A stretch of DNA of 64,000 nt from SXOA01 sp046593355 (GCA_046593355.1 JBKJNY010000249.1:1-64000), one strand, 5' to 3'; counted from the stretch's first letter, positions 34,501 to 43,525 are shown. Numbers and translations: made by a program. Notes: generated from the letters alone by a model not told the origin.

Positions 34501-35676
34501 CTATTTCTTCTCCAGCCACCAGATCTGACCGAAGGAGTCGGTGAGGTAGACCTCTCCCGCGTCGTCCTGGCCGATGGCGATATAGGGCATGGTTTCGGAC
34601 TGGATGCTTCGATTGGCCGTCACCTTGCCGGACTTGGAGTTGTAGTTCAAGGCCCAGACTTTGCCCGAGACGTAATCGGCATAAATGTAGTGCCCTGCCA
34701 GCGCCGGCACCCGCTTGCCGTGATACACCTCGCCGCCTGTGATGGACTTGCCGATGTCGTGCTTGTATTCCCAGATGGGCTCGATGAGATCCTTGCGGGG
34801 CTCGGAACCCTTGGGGCCGAACTTGTGCAGGCCTTCGCGGAGATTCCAGCCGTAGTTGCCCCCTTTCACAATGATGTCGATTTCCTCCCAGATGTCCTGG
34901 CCGACATCCGCGCACCAGAGCGTGCCGGTTTTCCTGTCGAACGAGATGCACCAGGGGTTGCGAACGCCATAGGCCCAAATCTCGGGCTTGGCGTCACCCT
35001 TGCCCACAAAGGGGTTGTCCTTGGGAATGGCATACGCTTTCCCCTGGTCGTGATGGTCGATGTCAATGCGCAAAATCTTGCCGAGCAGCGTGCTGAGCTT
35101 CTGGCCATTGCCGTGGGGGTCATTGCCCGCTCCGCCGTCACCTAGGGCAATGTAGAGATAGCCGTCCGGGCCAAAGACGATGGTGCCGCCATTGTGATTC
35201 CAATACGGCTGCTTGATGCGCAGCAACTCTTGTTCGGACGCCGGGTCGGCCTTGTCGGGGTCGTCCTGGCTGACGCGGAACCGAGAAATGACCGAGAGTT
35301 GCGGCTCGATTGTGGAAGTGTAGTAGACAAAAAACTGACCGTTTTCCTTGTACTTGGGATGAAACGCCAGGCCGAGGAAGCCCTCTTCGTTCTCCTTCTC
35401 TTTGTAGACCACGCGATCGCTGATATCCAGGAACGTTTTCACCTCGCTCACGTTCTGGTCATTGGGAAAAACGCTGATCTTTCCCTGCTGAGTCACCACG
35501 AACAGCCGGTTCGTGCCATCGCGAGCCGTCGTGAAGACCGTGGGGCGGATGATCTTGAGTTTGGGAAACGCCCGGACCACTTTGACGGGCGCGGGGGACT
35601 CATCCACCTTTTGGGCGAGCAGCGGAGAAGTCAGAAAGGTGAAGGCAATGGTCAATAGTGTCAATCGTGCGAGCAT
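34501..35676 (-). CDS. PQQ-dependent sugar dehydrogenase-like protein
   Basis: A 391-residue exported beta-propeller of the glucose/sorbosone dehydrogenase family: signal peptide (LTLLTIAFTFLTSPLLA), then FLGLAFHPKYKENGQFFVYY, WNHNGGTIVFGPDGYLYIAL, and RNPWCISFDRKTGTLWCADV. It probably oxidises a sugar aldehyde in the periplasm with PQQ, passing electrons to cytochromes. The propeller motifs fit well, although the cofactor is inferred from the family. It is followed by an inverted repeat. Confidence 0.85.
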   Translation of the reverse strand: MLARLTLLTIAFTFLTSPLLAQKVDESPAPVKVVRAFPKLKIIRPTVFTTARDGTNRLFVVTQQGKISVFPNDQNVSEVKTFLDISDRVVYKEKENEEGFLGLAFHPKYKENGQFFVYYTSTIEPQLSVISRFRVSQDDPDKADPASEQELLRIKQPYWNHNGGTIVFGPDGYLYIALGDGGAGNDPHGNGQKLSTLLGKILRIDIDHHDQGKAYAIPKDNPFVGKGDAKPEIWAYGVRNPWCISFDRKTGTLWCADVGQDIWEEIDIIVKGGNYGWNLREGLHKFGPKGSEPRKDLIEPIWEYKHDIGKSITGGEVYHGKRVPALAGHYIYADYVSGKVWALNYNSKSGKVTANRSIQSETMPYIAIGQDDAGEVYLTDSFGQIWWLEKK

Positions 35677-35759
35677 GGGCGCCTTTTCTTGAGAAAGAAT
35701 AATGGGGGACAGAATAATAAGAGGAGAGGGGGATGGAAAATCCCGTGTTCATCCGTGGC

Positions 35760-36398
35760 TCATTTCTTCTCCTCTTTCTTTGCCGTCTTGGCGGTCTTTG
35801 ACTCCTGCTTCTCGACTTTGCCAACGGTGATGACGACCTTTTTGGCGTTCACGGAGCCGTCCTTGGTTTCATAGCCCTCGGCTTCGATGAGGGAGCCAGG
35901 GGGAGCGAGGGAGTAGTCTTTGCTGTCGACTTCAATCGATAATTCCTTGGCCAGCTTCGCCGTGATCCGCTTTTTGCCGATGAACAACGTGAGTGTGCCG
36001 TCCTTCACCAGTTTCAGGGTGGCCGTCACGATCGCCGGTTCGTCCTTGGAATCCTGGACAATGCCCGCTTCGTAGCCGTCGTTGGGAGAGTAGACGGTGA
36101 TTTTGGTAACATCCTCCTCCAGGGCGTTCATTTTCAGGGGCCCTTCAATCCGGACGAGCATTCCCGGCTTGAGATCGGTGAGTGCCAGCTTACCTTGCAC
36201 CGTGATGGAGATTTCCCGATCAGGCAAGACGTTAAACGTTCGCAAGTTGCTGGTCGCATCCTTCACCATGATCTTGCCGGGAGCAATTGCCGTTATTTTC
36301 CCTTTCGACTTTACCTTCTTAGGGAAGTCGGCGTTCGCTTGCGGCAGCACGACAATCAAGGTAATCAGGACCAGTAGAATAGCCGTAATCGCACGCAT
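35760..36398 (-). CDS. Exported hypothetical protein (OB-like domains)
   Basis: A 212-residue exported protein with signal peptide (ILLVLITLIVVLPQANA). It has two beta-rich repeats with KGKITAIAPGKIMVKD and later AEGYETKDGSVNAKKVVI, resembling DUF5666-type OB domains. The C-terminal tail is lysine/glutamate-rich. I chose the ATG at 36398 with GGAGAA about 5 bases upstream. Confidence 0.7.
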   Translation of the reverse strand: MRAITAILLVLITLIVVLPQANADFPKKVKSKGKITAIAPGKIMVKDATSNLRTFNVLPDREISITVQGKLALTDLKPGMLVRIEGPLKMNALEEDVTKITVYSPNDGYEAGIVQDSKDEPAIVTATLKLVKDGTLTLFIGKKRITAKLAKELSIEVDSKDYSLAPPGSLIEAEGYETKDGSVNAKKVVITVGKVEKQESKTAKTAKKEEKK

Positions 36399-36476
36399 TG
36401 CATTTCTCCACTCACGGTTTACGTGGAAATTGGCGGAAACCAAACTGTAATCCACTCCACGCCGCAGTGCCACAAC

Positions 36477-36872
36477 CTACGCCCCCGGCGACCGGTGAAA
36501 ATGGACATGCTTCCAAGTGCCGTTGATTTTCTGCCAAACCCGCGTTTCCTCCATCCGTCCCGTTTGCGGCGAGCCGCCGGCATCGAGCGACTGCGTCAGC
36601 CGCACGTAGCTGATGACCGCCCCTTCGCCGCCCAGCAAGCGTACGTGGGGCTGGGCCATGCTGACGTTCTTGGCGGGCTTCTGCGGCGCACCGGGAAGCT
36701 CGAAGTAGTACTTATGAAAGGCCATTCCCGCCACCACTTGTCCGCGGGCCTCCGGCTCAAAGCAAGTGATGGAGGGTTCGCACAGCGCTTCGTATGTTTT
36801 CCAGTCGCCGCCGACGATGGCTTCGAGCAGCTTCTGATTGAGGGCGAGGAGTTCGAGGACGAGCTCGTTCAT
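36477..36872 (-). CDS. SnoaL-like (CaMKII association domain-like) protein
   Basis: A 131-residue protein with the NTF2/SnoaL-like cone fold: LLALNQKLLEAIVGGDWKTY at the N-terminus and VWQKINGTWKHVHFHRS at the end. It closely resembles the calcium/calmodulin kinase II association domain family, whose bacterial members are often of unknown use. It starts three bases after the folA stop, so the two are co-transcribed. Confidence 0.82.
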   Translation of the reverse strand: MNELVLELLALNQKLLEAIVGGDWKTYEALCEPSITCFEPEARGQVVAGMAFHKYYFELPGAPQKPAKNVSMAQPHVRLLGGEGAVISYVRLTQSLDAGGSPQTGRMEETRVWQKINGTWKHVHFHRSPGA

Positions 36873-36875
36873 GGT

Positions 36876-37436
36876 CTATTCCGAAGGTGATGGACTGATG
36901 CGGTCGTAGATGCAAAAGCGGTGCGGAAACTGGTTCTTAGTATCCGCCGCATGATGCGTTTCCTCAACCCGTTGCCACTCGCTCCAATCAAAGCTGGGAA
37001 AAAATGTGTCTCCTTCGACCTCGGCCTCGACGTGCGTGACATAGAGGCGGTCCGCGCGAGGCAGAGCCAGCTCGTAAATTTGAGCCCCGCCGATCACGAA
37101 GGCTTCGGGATCACCGGCAGCAATTTTGATCGCATCTTCCAGCAACTTCGTGAAAATCAATCTGCCGTAGTTCAGGGCCGAACTCCCGTCACGGATGCCC
37201 CCGGCTTGCGGGTCGTGTCCCCTGACTCCAGACTCCTGACTCCTGCTGATCACAATGGACGTTCTGCCCGGCAAAAGGCGAGGAAGGGATTCAAACGTAT
37301 TCCTCCCCATGATCAAATGGTGTCCCATCGTCAGCGACTTGAACCGCTTCAAATCCGCCGAGATCCGCCACGGTAGAGCACCGCCGCGGCCGATGACGCG
37401 GTTTTGGGACATGGCGACGATGATGGAAAGACGCAT
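36876..37436 (-). CDS. folA: Dihydrofolate reductase
   Basis: Reduces dihydrofolate to tetrahydrofolate with NADPH. The 186-residue product has MSQNRVIGRGGALPW, the HLIMGRNTFESLP segment and FVIGGAQIYELALP. Between GRTSIVIS and the next helix there is an extra stretch of about 20 residues (SQESGVRGHDPQAGG) encoded by 7-nt direct repeats (CAGGAGT type); typical enzymes have no such loop. It forms an operon with the SnoaL gene and lies just downstream of thyA. The start is the ATG at 37436. Confidence 0.93.
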   Translation of the reverse strand: MRLSIIVAMSQNRVIGRGGALPWRISADLKRFKSLTMGHHLIMGRNTFESLPRLLPGRTSIVISRSQESGVRGHDPQAGGIRDGSSALNYGRLIFTKLLEDAIKIAAGDPEAFVIGGAQIYELALPRADRLYVTHVEAEVEGDTFFPSFDWSEWQRVEETHHAADTKNQFPHRFCIYDRISPSPSE

Positions 37437-37439
37437 GAT

Positions 37440-37496
37440 AGTACTCCTCACGCTCCGCGTGAGGCGAATTTCCTCACGCGGAGCGTGAGGAGTACT
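37440..37496. repeat. Family C perfect inverted repeat, copy 1
   Basis: Perfect 25-bp arms starting AGTACTCCTCACGC, 7-nt loop; inner hairpin CCTCACGC-TCC-GCGTGAGG. It sits between the thyA stop and the folA start codon, so on the thyA-folA transcript it would form a strong hairpin. Copy 2 is at 53384. Confidence 0.95.
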
Positions 37497-37506
37497 TTGG
37501 AAAGTC

Positions 37507-38301
37507 TCATACCGCCACCGGCGCTTTGATGTGCGGGTGAGGGTCGTAGTTTTCCAGCGTGAAGTCTTCAAAGCGGAAATCGAAGAGGGATTTGATGGCC
37601 GGATTGATTTTCATCGCCGGCAGGGGGCGGGGCTGGCGGCTGAGTTGCAGGCGGGTCTGGTCGAGATGGTTGTTATAGAGGTGGGCGTCGCCGAAGGTGT
37701 GGATGAACTCGCCGGGTTGGAGGCCCGTGACCTGGGCGACCATCAGCGTCAGCAGGGCATAGGAGGCGATGTTGAACGGCACCCCCAGGAATACGTCGGC
37801 GCTCCGCTGATACATTTGGCAGGAAAGCCGCCCCTGAGCCACGTAGAACTGAAAGAGCAAGTGGCACGGCGGCAGGGCCATCTGATCCACGTCGGCCACG
37901 TTCCAAGCACTGACGATCAGCCGCCGAGAATCGGGCGTTTTGCGGATCCGCTCCACGACATCGGCGATCTGGTCAATCTGCCGTCCATCCGGTGCGAGCC
38001 AGCTTCGCCATTGTTTGCCATAGACGGGGCCAAGCTCGCCATGCTCATCCGCCCACTCGTCCCAGATGGTCACGCCGTGCTCTTTAAGATACCGCGTGTT
38101 CGTTTCGCCACGCAGAAACCAAAGCAGCTCGTGGATGATCGACCGCATGTGCAGCTTTTTCGTCGTCACCAGCGGAAAGCCGGCCGCCAGGTCAAACCGC
38201 ATCTGGTAGCCGAACACGCTCCGCGTGCCGGTGCCGGTGCGGTCGCTCTTTTCGACCCCGTGATCGAGGATGTGCTGGAGAAGGTCGAGATACTGACGCA
38301 T
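37507..38301 (-). CDS. thyA: Thymidylate synthase
   Basis: Makes dTMP from dUMP using methylene-tetrahydrofolate. The 264-residue protein is the same length as the E. coli enzyme, and the active-site cysteine is C146 in ALPPCHLLFQ, also as in E. coli. The dUMP-binding QRSADVFLGVPFNIA and KKLHMRSIIHELLWFL segments are present. thyA and folA together recycle folate. I chose the ATG at 38301, because the upstream extension is repeat-derived. Confidence 0.97.
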   Translation of the reverse strand: MRQYLDLLQHILDHGVEKSDRTGTGTRSVFGYQMRFDLAAGFPLVTTKKLHMRSIIHELLWFLRGETNTRYLKEHGVTIWDEWADEHGELGPVYGKQWRSWLAPDGRQIDQIADVVERIRKTPDSRRLIVSAWNVADVDQMALPPCHLLFQFYVAQGRLSCQMYQRSADVFLGVPFNIASYALLTLMVAQVTGLQPGEFIHTFGDAHLYNNHLDQTRLQLSRQPRPLPAMKINPAIKSLFDFRFEDFTLENYDPHPHIKAPVAV

Positions 38302-38342
38302 GAGTTTCTTGTAGCGGAGCAATCGCAACCAGGCAAGGACAT

Positions 38343-38430
38343 GGGTGGCACGCCCACTGCTTGGAGTGGGCGTGGTCTCGCTGTCGATGAACGGCAACAC
38401 GCCCACGCAAAGCCGTGGGCGTGCCACCCG
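38343..38430. repeat. Family E inverted repeat, copy 2
   Basis: The left arm (38343-38373, GGGTGGCACGCCCACTGC) contains the GCCCACT-GCTTGG-AGTGGGC hairpin; the right arm (38398-38430) contains GCCCACG-CAAAGC-CGTGGGC and ends GTGCCACCC. It lies three bases from the stop codon of the radical SAM gene. Confidence 0.88.
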
Positions 38431-38433
38431 AGG

Positions 38434-39531
38434 TTAGGAAAACAGCCGCTTCTGTCCTCCCGGAATCCTGGGCGGAGTGAATTGCGAGCAGTCGAGCGGA
38501 GTCCACGGACTATCCAGGCCGAACTTTTTGGCGAAGAGGTCGAAGGTGGCCTCAACTCCGTCGGCATAGGCTCCGCCGCCGCGCATTCGCTCGCCAAAGT
38601 GCGAAACGTAAAGCTTGCCGCCTCGGACGGACCGAATCAGGCCTTCAACCTTTTCCGCTTGCCGCGGGCGGTGCGTGCGGAGCCAGTCCAGGAACATCGG
38701 CGATACAGCGTACGGCAGCCGGAGCATGACGTAGCCGACTCCCTTCGCCCCCGCTTCCTTCACCGCTTGCATGATTTGCGGCAATTCGTGGTCGGTCAGG
38801 CCAGGGATGAGTGGGGCGATCATGACGCGAATGGGCACACCGGCAGCGGAAAGCTCGCGTATGGCCCGCAACTTGGCCTGGGGCGTGGCGGTTCGGGGCT
38901 CCATGGTGCGGGCGAGCTCGCCATCGAGCGTGGTGATGCTCAGAGCGGCCGCGACCAGGTTCCGCTCCGCCATCGGCCCGAGAATATCGAGGTCGCGCAC
39001 GAGGAGCGAGTTTTTGGTGATCAGCGTCACCGGTTGGCGGGCTTCCAGCATTACTTCCAGGATGCCGCGGGTCAGCTTGAATTTCCGCTCCGCCGGCTGG
39101 TAACAATCGGTCACGCCGGACATGGTGATGGACTCCGGCTGCCACTTGGGATGGTTCAGCTCCCGCCGCAGCAACTCCACGGCGTCGTGCTTCACCAGGA
39201 TTTTGCTCTCAAAATCCAGCCCGGCATTCATCCCCAGCGTTTCGTGCGTCGGCCGGGCATAGCAGTACACGCACCCATGCTCGCAGCCGCGATAGGGGTT
39301 GATGCTGTAGCGGAATGGCACGTCCGGGCTGTCGTTCTCGCGGATCAGGGTCTTGGAATTGTCCGGCAAAAAAACCGTGGCGACCTTCCGCTCTTCCGCC
39401 AGCAACTCATCATCCGCCGCGAGCTGCTCGTAGTCCCTCTCCGAGTGCAGCGCTTCAAAGCGGTTGGGGGGACTCGTCGTCGCCCCGCGACCGGTAAACA
39501 GCGCCTTCGGGTGTGGGAGGTTCTGACTCAC
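38434..39531 (-). CDS. PA0069-type radical SAM protein (SplB-like)
   Basis: A 365-residue radical SAM protein with the cluster motif CEHGCVYC (C83, C87, C90) followed by ARPTHE, a diagnostic of the PA0069/Rv2578c family. The N-terminal region has NPYRG and the C-terminus is conserved. The reaction is unknown; DNA-repair-like activity has been suggested because of similarity to spore photoproduct lyase. A family E repeat separates it from thyA. Confidence 0.9.
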   Translation of the reverse strand: MSQNLPHPKALFTGRGATTSPPNRFEALHSERDYEQLAADDELLAEERKVATVFLPDNSKTLIRENDSPDVPFRYSINPYRGCEHGCVYCYARPTHETLGMNAGLDFESKILVKHDAVELLRRELNHPKWQPESITMSGVTDCYQPAERKFKLTRGILEVMLEARQPVTLITKNSLLVRDLDILGPMAERNLVAAALSITTLDGELARTMEPRTATPQAKLRAIRELSAAGVPIRVMIAPLIPGLTDHELPQIMQAVKEAGAKGVGYVMLRLPYAVSPMFLDWLRTHRPRQAEKVEGLIRSVRGGKLYVSHFGERMRGGGAYADGVEATFDLFAKKFGLDSPWTPLDCSQFTPPRIPGGQKRLFS

Positions 39532-39594
39532 TTCCGTATTCTATCCGATTGGAACAGGTGTACACAACAGGGTGTCTCACGAATACGGGGAAGA

Positions 39595-39691
39595 TTTGAA
39601 CAGAAGGAAACGAAGGTAACGAAGGGAGGAAGTTGTGGTACGGAATTATCCTTTTTCTGACTTCGTTTCCTTCGTTACCTTCTGTTCAAAT
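39595..39691. repeat. Family G inverted repeat, solo copy
   Basis: GAACAGAAGGAAACGAAGG (39598 on) pairs with CCTTCGTTACCTTCTGTTC ending near 39688. There is no gene between the arms; the middle is 33 nt. Compare the full cassette at 28813-29452, which has the same arms around a GxxExxY gene. Confidence 0.88.
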
Positions 39692-39715
39692 GCCTTCGTT
39701 TCATGGCTCCGCCAG

Positions 39716-40672
39716 TCATTTCAACACTTTCACCTTCCCGAACTCTTCGAACTGAGCATGGATCGCTTCCGCCGTCGGTAAGCCCCCATGCACCCACAGC
39801 CCGTACCGCAAAGCCAGCGGCTTGTCCTTATCGATGACCCGGGGCTCGGCGAAGGTGCAACAGGCACCCATCCAGCCGTCGTCGCGGACGTGAAAAGCAG
39901 AGGGGTGACTGGGATTCAAAGGATGGTCCATCAGCGTGATCCCTTCGATCGCCCCTTTGGGCATGGGGCCGGAATAGTCGACCCACTTCGCCGGCTTCCA
40001 GAAGACTTCCTTTTCGTTGACGCCGCCGGCTGAATTGCGAATGGTGCCGCCGCCGTCATGCACGCCGATGGTCTTTGCCATGCGGACCGCGACGGGACCA
40101 AACGAGGACTTTCCCAGCGTTACCGGCTTATCGGCGGTGAAGACCAAGTCAATCACCAACAGCCATTGCCCATCGGCTTGCGGACGGAAGCGGAGCGTGC
40201 GGATTTCCTTGAGCAGCGTCTTGCCGGTATCGTCGTGCCAGGCATTTTCAGCCTCGATGAGTGCCTCATCCTCCGCGTCTTCGTAGCGGATTTTCGTTTG
40301 CACGATTCGCCCTTTGCCGGTGTCGCCCCAAAAGGAAATGCCGTCCACGTCGTGGTGGGCAATCCAGACCGAATTGTGATGGCTGTGGCCGACCGGGTCG
40401 CGGGGGTGTCCCATTCGGGTCAACGATTTGCCGCTGGGGCCGATGATCGGATAGAGAAACGGCCGCCGATCCTGCGGGCGGAAATGGTAGCGGGCGATTT
40501 CCCGGCCGTCATGTTCCACCGAGGCTTCGTCGCCCGGCAGGGGGAGAACCTGCATGAGCGGAACAGGCTTGGCCGTGGGGAGGGAGACCTGAGCGAGAAT
40601 CGGTTGCCCGGATGTAATGAACAAGCAGCAGGCGAGCCAAGAATTCAAATAGCGAATCACGCGGGCCTCCAA
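39716..40672 (-). CDS. PmoA family (DUF6807) protein
   Basis: A 318-residue exported protein of the planctomycete PmoA family: signal peptide (LNSWLACCLFITSGQPILA), then PFLYPIIGPSGKSLTRMGHP, RDPVGHSHHNSVWIAHHDV and FGPVAVRMAKTI. Despite the family name there is no evidence of methane oxidation; the fold looks beta-sandwich-like and metal-binding through the histidine cluster. Likely role in carbohydrate metabolism, inferred from typical neighbours. Confidence 0.85.
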   Translation of the reverse strand: MEARVIRYLNSWLACCLFITSGQPILAQVSLPTAKPVPLMQVLPLPGDEASVEHDGREIARYHFRPQDRRPFLYPIIGPSGKSLTRMGHPRDPVGHSHHNSVWIAHHDVDGISFWGDTGKGRIVQTKIRYEDAEDEALIEAENAWHDDTGKTLLKEIRTLRFRPQADGQWLLVIDLVFTADKPVTLGKSSFGPVAVRMAKTIGVHDGGGTIRNSAGGVNEKEVFWKPAKWVDYSGPMPKGAIEGITLMDHPLNPSHPSAFHVRDDGWMGACCTFAEPRVIDKDKPLALRYGLWVHGGLPTAEAIHAQFEEFGKVKVLK

Positions 40673-40800
40673 GAATTGGTTGCACGCATAACACGTTACA
40701 CCTCCCCGCCCTCCGACGCAAACACGGGAAACCCTGCCGGCGGATCAGCAAGGCGAGTGCAGTCGAGCCGGGCCTGGTGCCAGTCCGTGAGCCTCAACCG

Positions 40801-41061
40801 TCAGCGCGGCTTTCGTTCCTTGATCTCTTGCGGACTCAGGTAATGGGCAGGAGAGATGTCTTGGGGCGGCGCGACCGGTGCGCTCGGGGAAGCAGCAGCG
40901 GGGGGATCACTGGCGGGGAAGGAGGCTTCGGCCGCCACGTCGACCTTATCTTTCGTGGTCGGAGATAGTGTGGGCTTGCCGGTGACAGTTTTGCCAACGG
41001 GCCGAGCCTTTGGCTTGCGAGTGATGGTCTGGGGAGTTATCGCGGACGATGGACGGGCCAT
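40801..41061 (-). CDS. Small hypothetical protein with FPASDPP motif
   Basis: An 86-residue basic, proline-rich, probably disordered protein with DVAAEASFPASDPPA. This FPASDPP motif recurs in small proteins of many bacteria and has no known function. The ATG at 41061 follows GAGGAG, 6 bases upstream; the longer frame to 41301 is not supported. Confidence 0.65.
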   Translation of the reverse strand: MARPSSAITPQTITRKPKARPVGKTVTGKPTLSPTTKDKVDVAAEASFPASDPPAAASPSAPVAPPQDISPAHYLSPQEIKERKPR

Positions 41062-41344
41062 GGTGGCTCCTCTCGAGTTTGAATGGTTCTCTCTGGAGTT
41101 AGGAGAGCAAACAGTGAGCCAGTCGATCCCTGTTGAATCAAATTGGAGACACGCGCCATCAATAGGAGAACACTCTCGGGTGACTTTGGCAGCTTTTGGC
41201 ACGCAGCATTGCGGCAGTAGAATGACGCAAGTCAATTTGCAACAGGCGCTTACGACTTCATCGTTCCACCAGCAACGACGCGGGCATTGTCGTTGCAACA
41301 ACTATCTTTCGACCCAACTCCCGTTCAGAAAAAGGATTGCCCCG

Positions 41345-41443
41345 ATGTGCCCCAACCTCCTCATGCTTGCTGCCGGTTACGGAATGCTGATGCTCTCGTA
41401 CGCCTTCATCGCCCGGCCGTACAAGATGCTCCATCCGTTCTAA
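41345..41443 (+). CDS. Possible 32-residue membrane peptide
   Basis: A short frame after AAAAGGA (about 8 bases upstream) that reads a mostly hydrophobic peptide (LLMLAAGYGMLMLSYAFIA, then basic residues). Its TAA is followed directly by a family B repeat, as at other gene ends in this window. It could be a small membrane protein, but there is no homology evidence. Confidence 0.35.
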   Translation: MCPNLLMLAAGYGMLMLSYAFIARPYKMLHPF

Positions 41444-41444
41444 T

Positions 41445-41516
41445 GTCGCCTTTCGCTCCGCGAAAGAACGGTTGCGCGAAAACCAACGAGCGTACTTTCG
41501 CGGAGCGAAAGGCGAC
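41445..41516. repeat. Family B inverted repeat, copy 2
   Basis: The left arm GTCGCCTTTCGCTCCGCG (41445 on) and right arm CGCGGAGCGAAAGGCGAC (ending 41516) are the same as in copy 1, but the loop is 28 nt instead of 6. It abuts the TAA stop codon of the glycosyltransferase (41517-41519). Confidence 0.93.
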
Positions 41517-43199
41517 TTACGAGACATTCAGGCCGCTGCGGCGCTTGGCCTGGCCCGCGGCTGGCGAAGCTTCCTGCGGCGGGTCAATCCGAATCGCGCC
41601 GCCAGTTCCACTGCCGCTCGCGGTTTCGCCCAAAACCACCGGCGGAGTTTTGTCTCGGGCCAGGTGTTCTTCGACGGCCGCCCGAATGTGAGCCAGTTCG
41701 GGATTGGTTCCGTCCATGGTCTGCCAAACTTTCAGCACCACTTCCGCCGTCGCTGTATTTCCGGTTGCCAGGAGCGTGACGCACAGCCATCGCAGGCAGA
41801 ATCTTTCGCGGCAGCCGCCCCGATAGGCGGTTTCCAAGAAGCTCTTGGCGGCAACCCAGTTCGCGGCGGTCGCGGCGCAGGCACCTTGGACGGCCGTCCG
41901 CCAGGTTTCTTTGCCCGGGAGTTCCGCGGAGAGTTTGCTGACGGCCAGCAGCGCCTCATCGCGCCGGCCATGCTTGACGTGCAGCTCCACCACCTGGCGA
42001 CCAATACGGAGCGACTGGGGATAGGCAGCCCAAGCCTCACTCAGCAGCGTGAGCGCCGCATCGTCGTTGCCGTCAAGCTGTAAAAGGACGCTGTGGCAAA
42101 CCGCGGCCACTTCCCGAATATCCCGCAGGTGCCAGATTTCGGGTTCCACCTGGCCGTGGCGATAAGCGACTTCATACGACCGCCCCGCCAGCTCCCGCTG
42201 CCCGAGCGATTGCAGATAGCCGCCGAGAGCGCAGAGCAATTGAGCGTCCAGAGAGAACATCTCCAGGGCTTCCATGCAGAGCGCGATTTGCGCCGCGCGG
42301 TTTTGCGTGGGTGCATCGGATTCTGTTCGATGATTCGCGGCCTTGGCCGGAATGCTTTCCAGGCAAGTCAGTAGTCCATAGTACGCTTCGAGCAATTCCG
42401 CCGAAGCCGGCTCCGCCAATTCCTTGGCCCGCTGATAGTGCCCCAGTGCCGCCTCATGCCGGCCCAGGGTCTGGCACGCTTCCCCCAGGCAATTGAGCAA
42501 GTCCGCGTTCTGCCCGCGCTCGACAATTTGCAAATCGGCCAGGCGGATGATCCGCTCTGCCTTGACCGCTTTCGTTTCCGTTTCGAGTTCGCGCTCGCCG
42601 CGGTGGAGGGTGAGCGGCAGGTGTTCGAGCTTCATCCCGAAAGCGAACAAGGAGCGGGTCAGGGACTCCCGGACGCGGCCGTGGAATATCAGCCCCGCGC
42701 GGTTCGGATGCAGCCGCACGCTGGCAATTTGCTCGCCGGCGACCAGTGGCTCCCGCCCAGGTAGCGCGACGCGCAACAAATAGGCCGTCGCCAAATCGAC
42801 CTGCTCATCCACGAATTCCCGCAGCAGCCGCCCTTCGTCATGCTCCAGTCGCTCTCCAGCATCGAGCCACAAGACCCAGTCGCCGGAAACGTGCGTCAGG
42901 CAGGCATTGCGAGCAGCCGCAAAACTCTCGTCCCAAGGCCGGCGATACAGCTTCGCCCCCAGCCGCTCGGCAATCATCGGCGTCTCGTCGGTGGAGCCGG
43001 TATCGAGCACCACGATTTCGTCCGCCAGGTTGCGAATGCACACGAGCGTTTCCGCCAGGGCCTCGGCGGCATTATGGGCGATGATGGCGACGGAAAGGCG
43101 GCGCTGCTTTGTTGACTGCGGGCTGCGCTGTATATCTTTCAGCGGGCTGCGCAGTATATCTGCAAGCGGGCTGCGCTCTTGACCGGACGTCTCTGACAT
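41517..43199 (-). CDS. Family 2 glycosyltransferase with TPR region
   Basis: A 560-residue cytoplasmic protein. An N-terminal GT2 domain (SVAIIAHNAAEALAETL, VVLDTGSTDET, then WLDAGE at 112-117) is followed by TPR-like helical repeats (about 250-520). The usual DXD metal site reads DAGE, as in some SunS/TPR-linked GT2 members. Three 8-residue repeats, RSPLADIL, RSPLKDIQ and RSPQSTKQ, form the N-terminus. I chose the ATG at 43199 because GGAGG lies 7 bases upstream. It may glycosylate proteins or a surface glycan. Confidence 0.85.
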   Translation of the reverse strand: MSETSGQERSPLADILRSPLKDIQRSPQSTKQRRLSVAIIAHNAAEALAETLVCIRNLADEIVVLDTGSTDETPMIAERLGAKLYRRPWDESFAAARNACLTHVSGDWVLWLDAGERLEHDEGRLLREFVDEQVDLATAYLLRVALPGREPLVAGEQIASVRLHPNRAGLIFHGRVRESLTRSLFAFGMKLEHLPLTLHRGERELETETKAVKAERIIRLADLQIVERGQNADLLNCLGEACQTLGRHEAALGHYQRAKELAEPASAELLEAYYGLLTCLESIPAKAANHRTESDAPTQNRAAQIALCMEALEMFSLDAQLLCALGGYLQSLGQRELAGRSYEVAYRHGQVEPEIWHLRDIREVAAVCHSVLLQLDGNDDAALTLLSEAWAAYPQSLRIGRQVVELHVKHGRRDEALLAVSKLSAELPGKETWRTAVQGACAATAANWVAAKSFLETAYRGGCRERFCLRWLCVTLLATGNTATAEVVLKVWQTMDGTNPELAHIRAAVEEHLARDKTPPVVLGETASGSGTGGAIRIDPPQEASPAAGQAKRRSGLNVS

Positions 43200-43336
43200 A
43201 GTTCGCCCTCCTGGCGAAATCGATGCTTTCATGCGGGAAGTATCCGTGGCGCGGCAGTTTAGCTTCGGTGGGGAGATGGGGGAAGATGAACTTGGGGCTG
43301 TCCGACTGCTAGCGGTAGTGACCCACGAGGAGGAGG

Positions 43337-43435
43337 ATGGGACACGGAAAACACGGAGGACACGGCCTGAAAGGATCTTCTCGTAACCGTTTTATCGATC
43401 GGGGTTGCCGGAACCGTGTTTTCCGTGTCCCAATC
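43337..43435. repeat. Family N inverted repeat, solo copy
   Basis: The left arm GGGACACGGAAAACACGGAG pairs with the right arm CCGTGTTTTCCGTGTCCC. The arm is made of 9-nt units (ACACGGAAA, ACACGGAGG, ACACGG). It is the main content of the 325-bp gap between the divergent glycosyltransferase and membrane protein genes. Confidence 0.85.
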
Positions 43436-43525
43436 CCCCTCCATCCCATCTCCTTCGCTTTCGATTCAATCCCGCTCGTGATAGCATGGAGATAACAATT
43501 CTCCGCGTAGCTTCGAGACCCTTCC

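Noticed and set aside
39716..40672. Methane monooxygenase subunit
   Set aside because: The family is named PmoA, but it lacks membrane helices and resembles the planctomycete DUF6807 proteins; methane oxidation is not supported.
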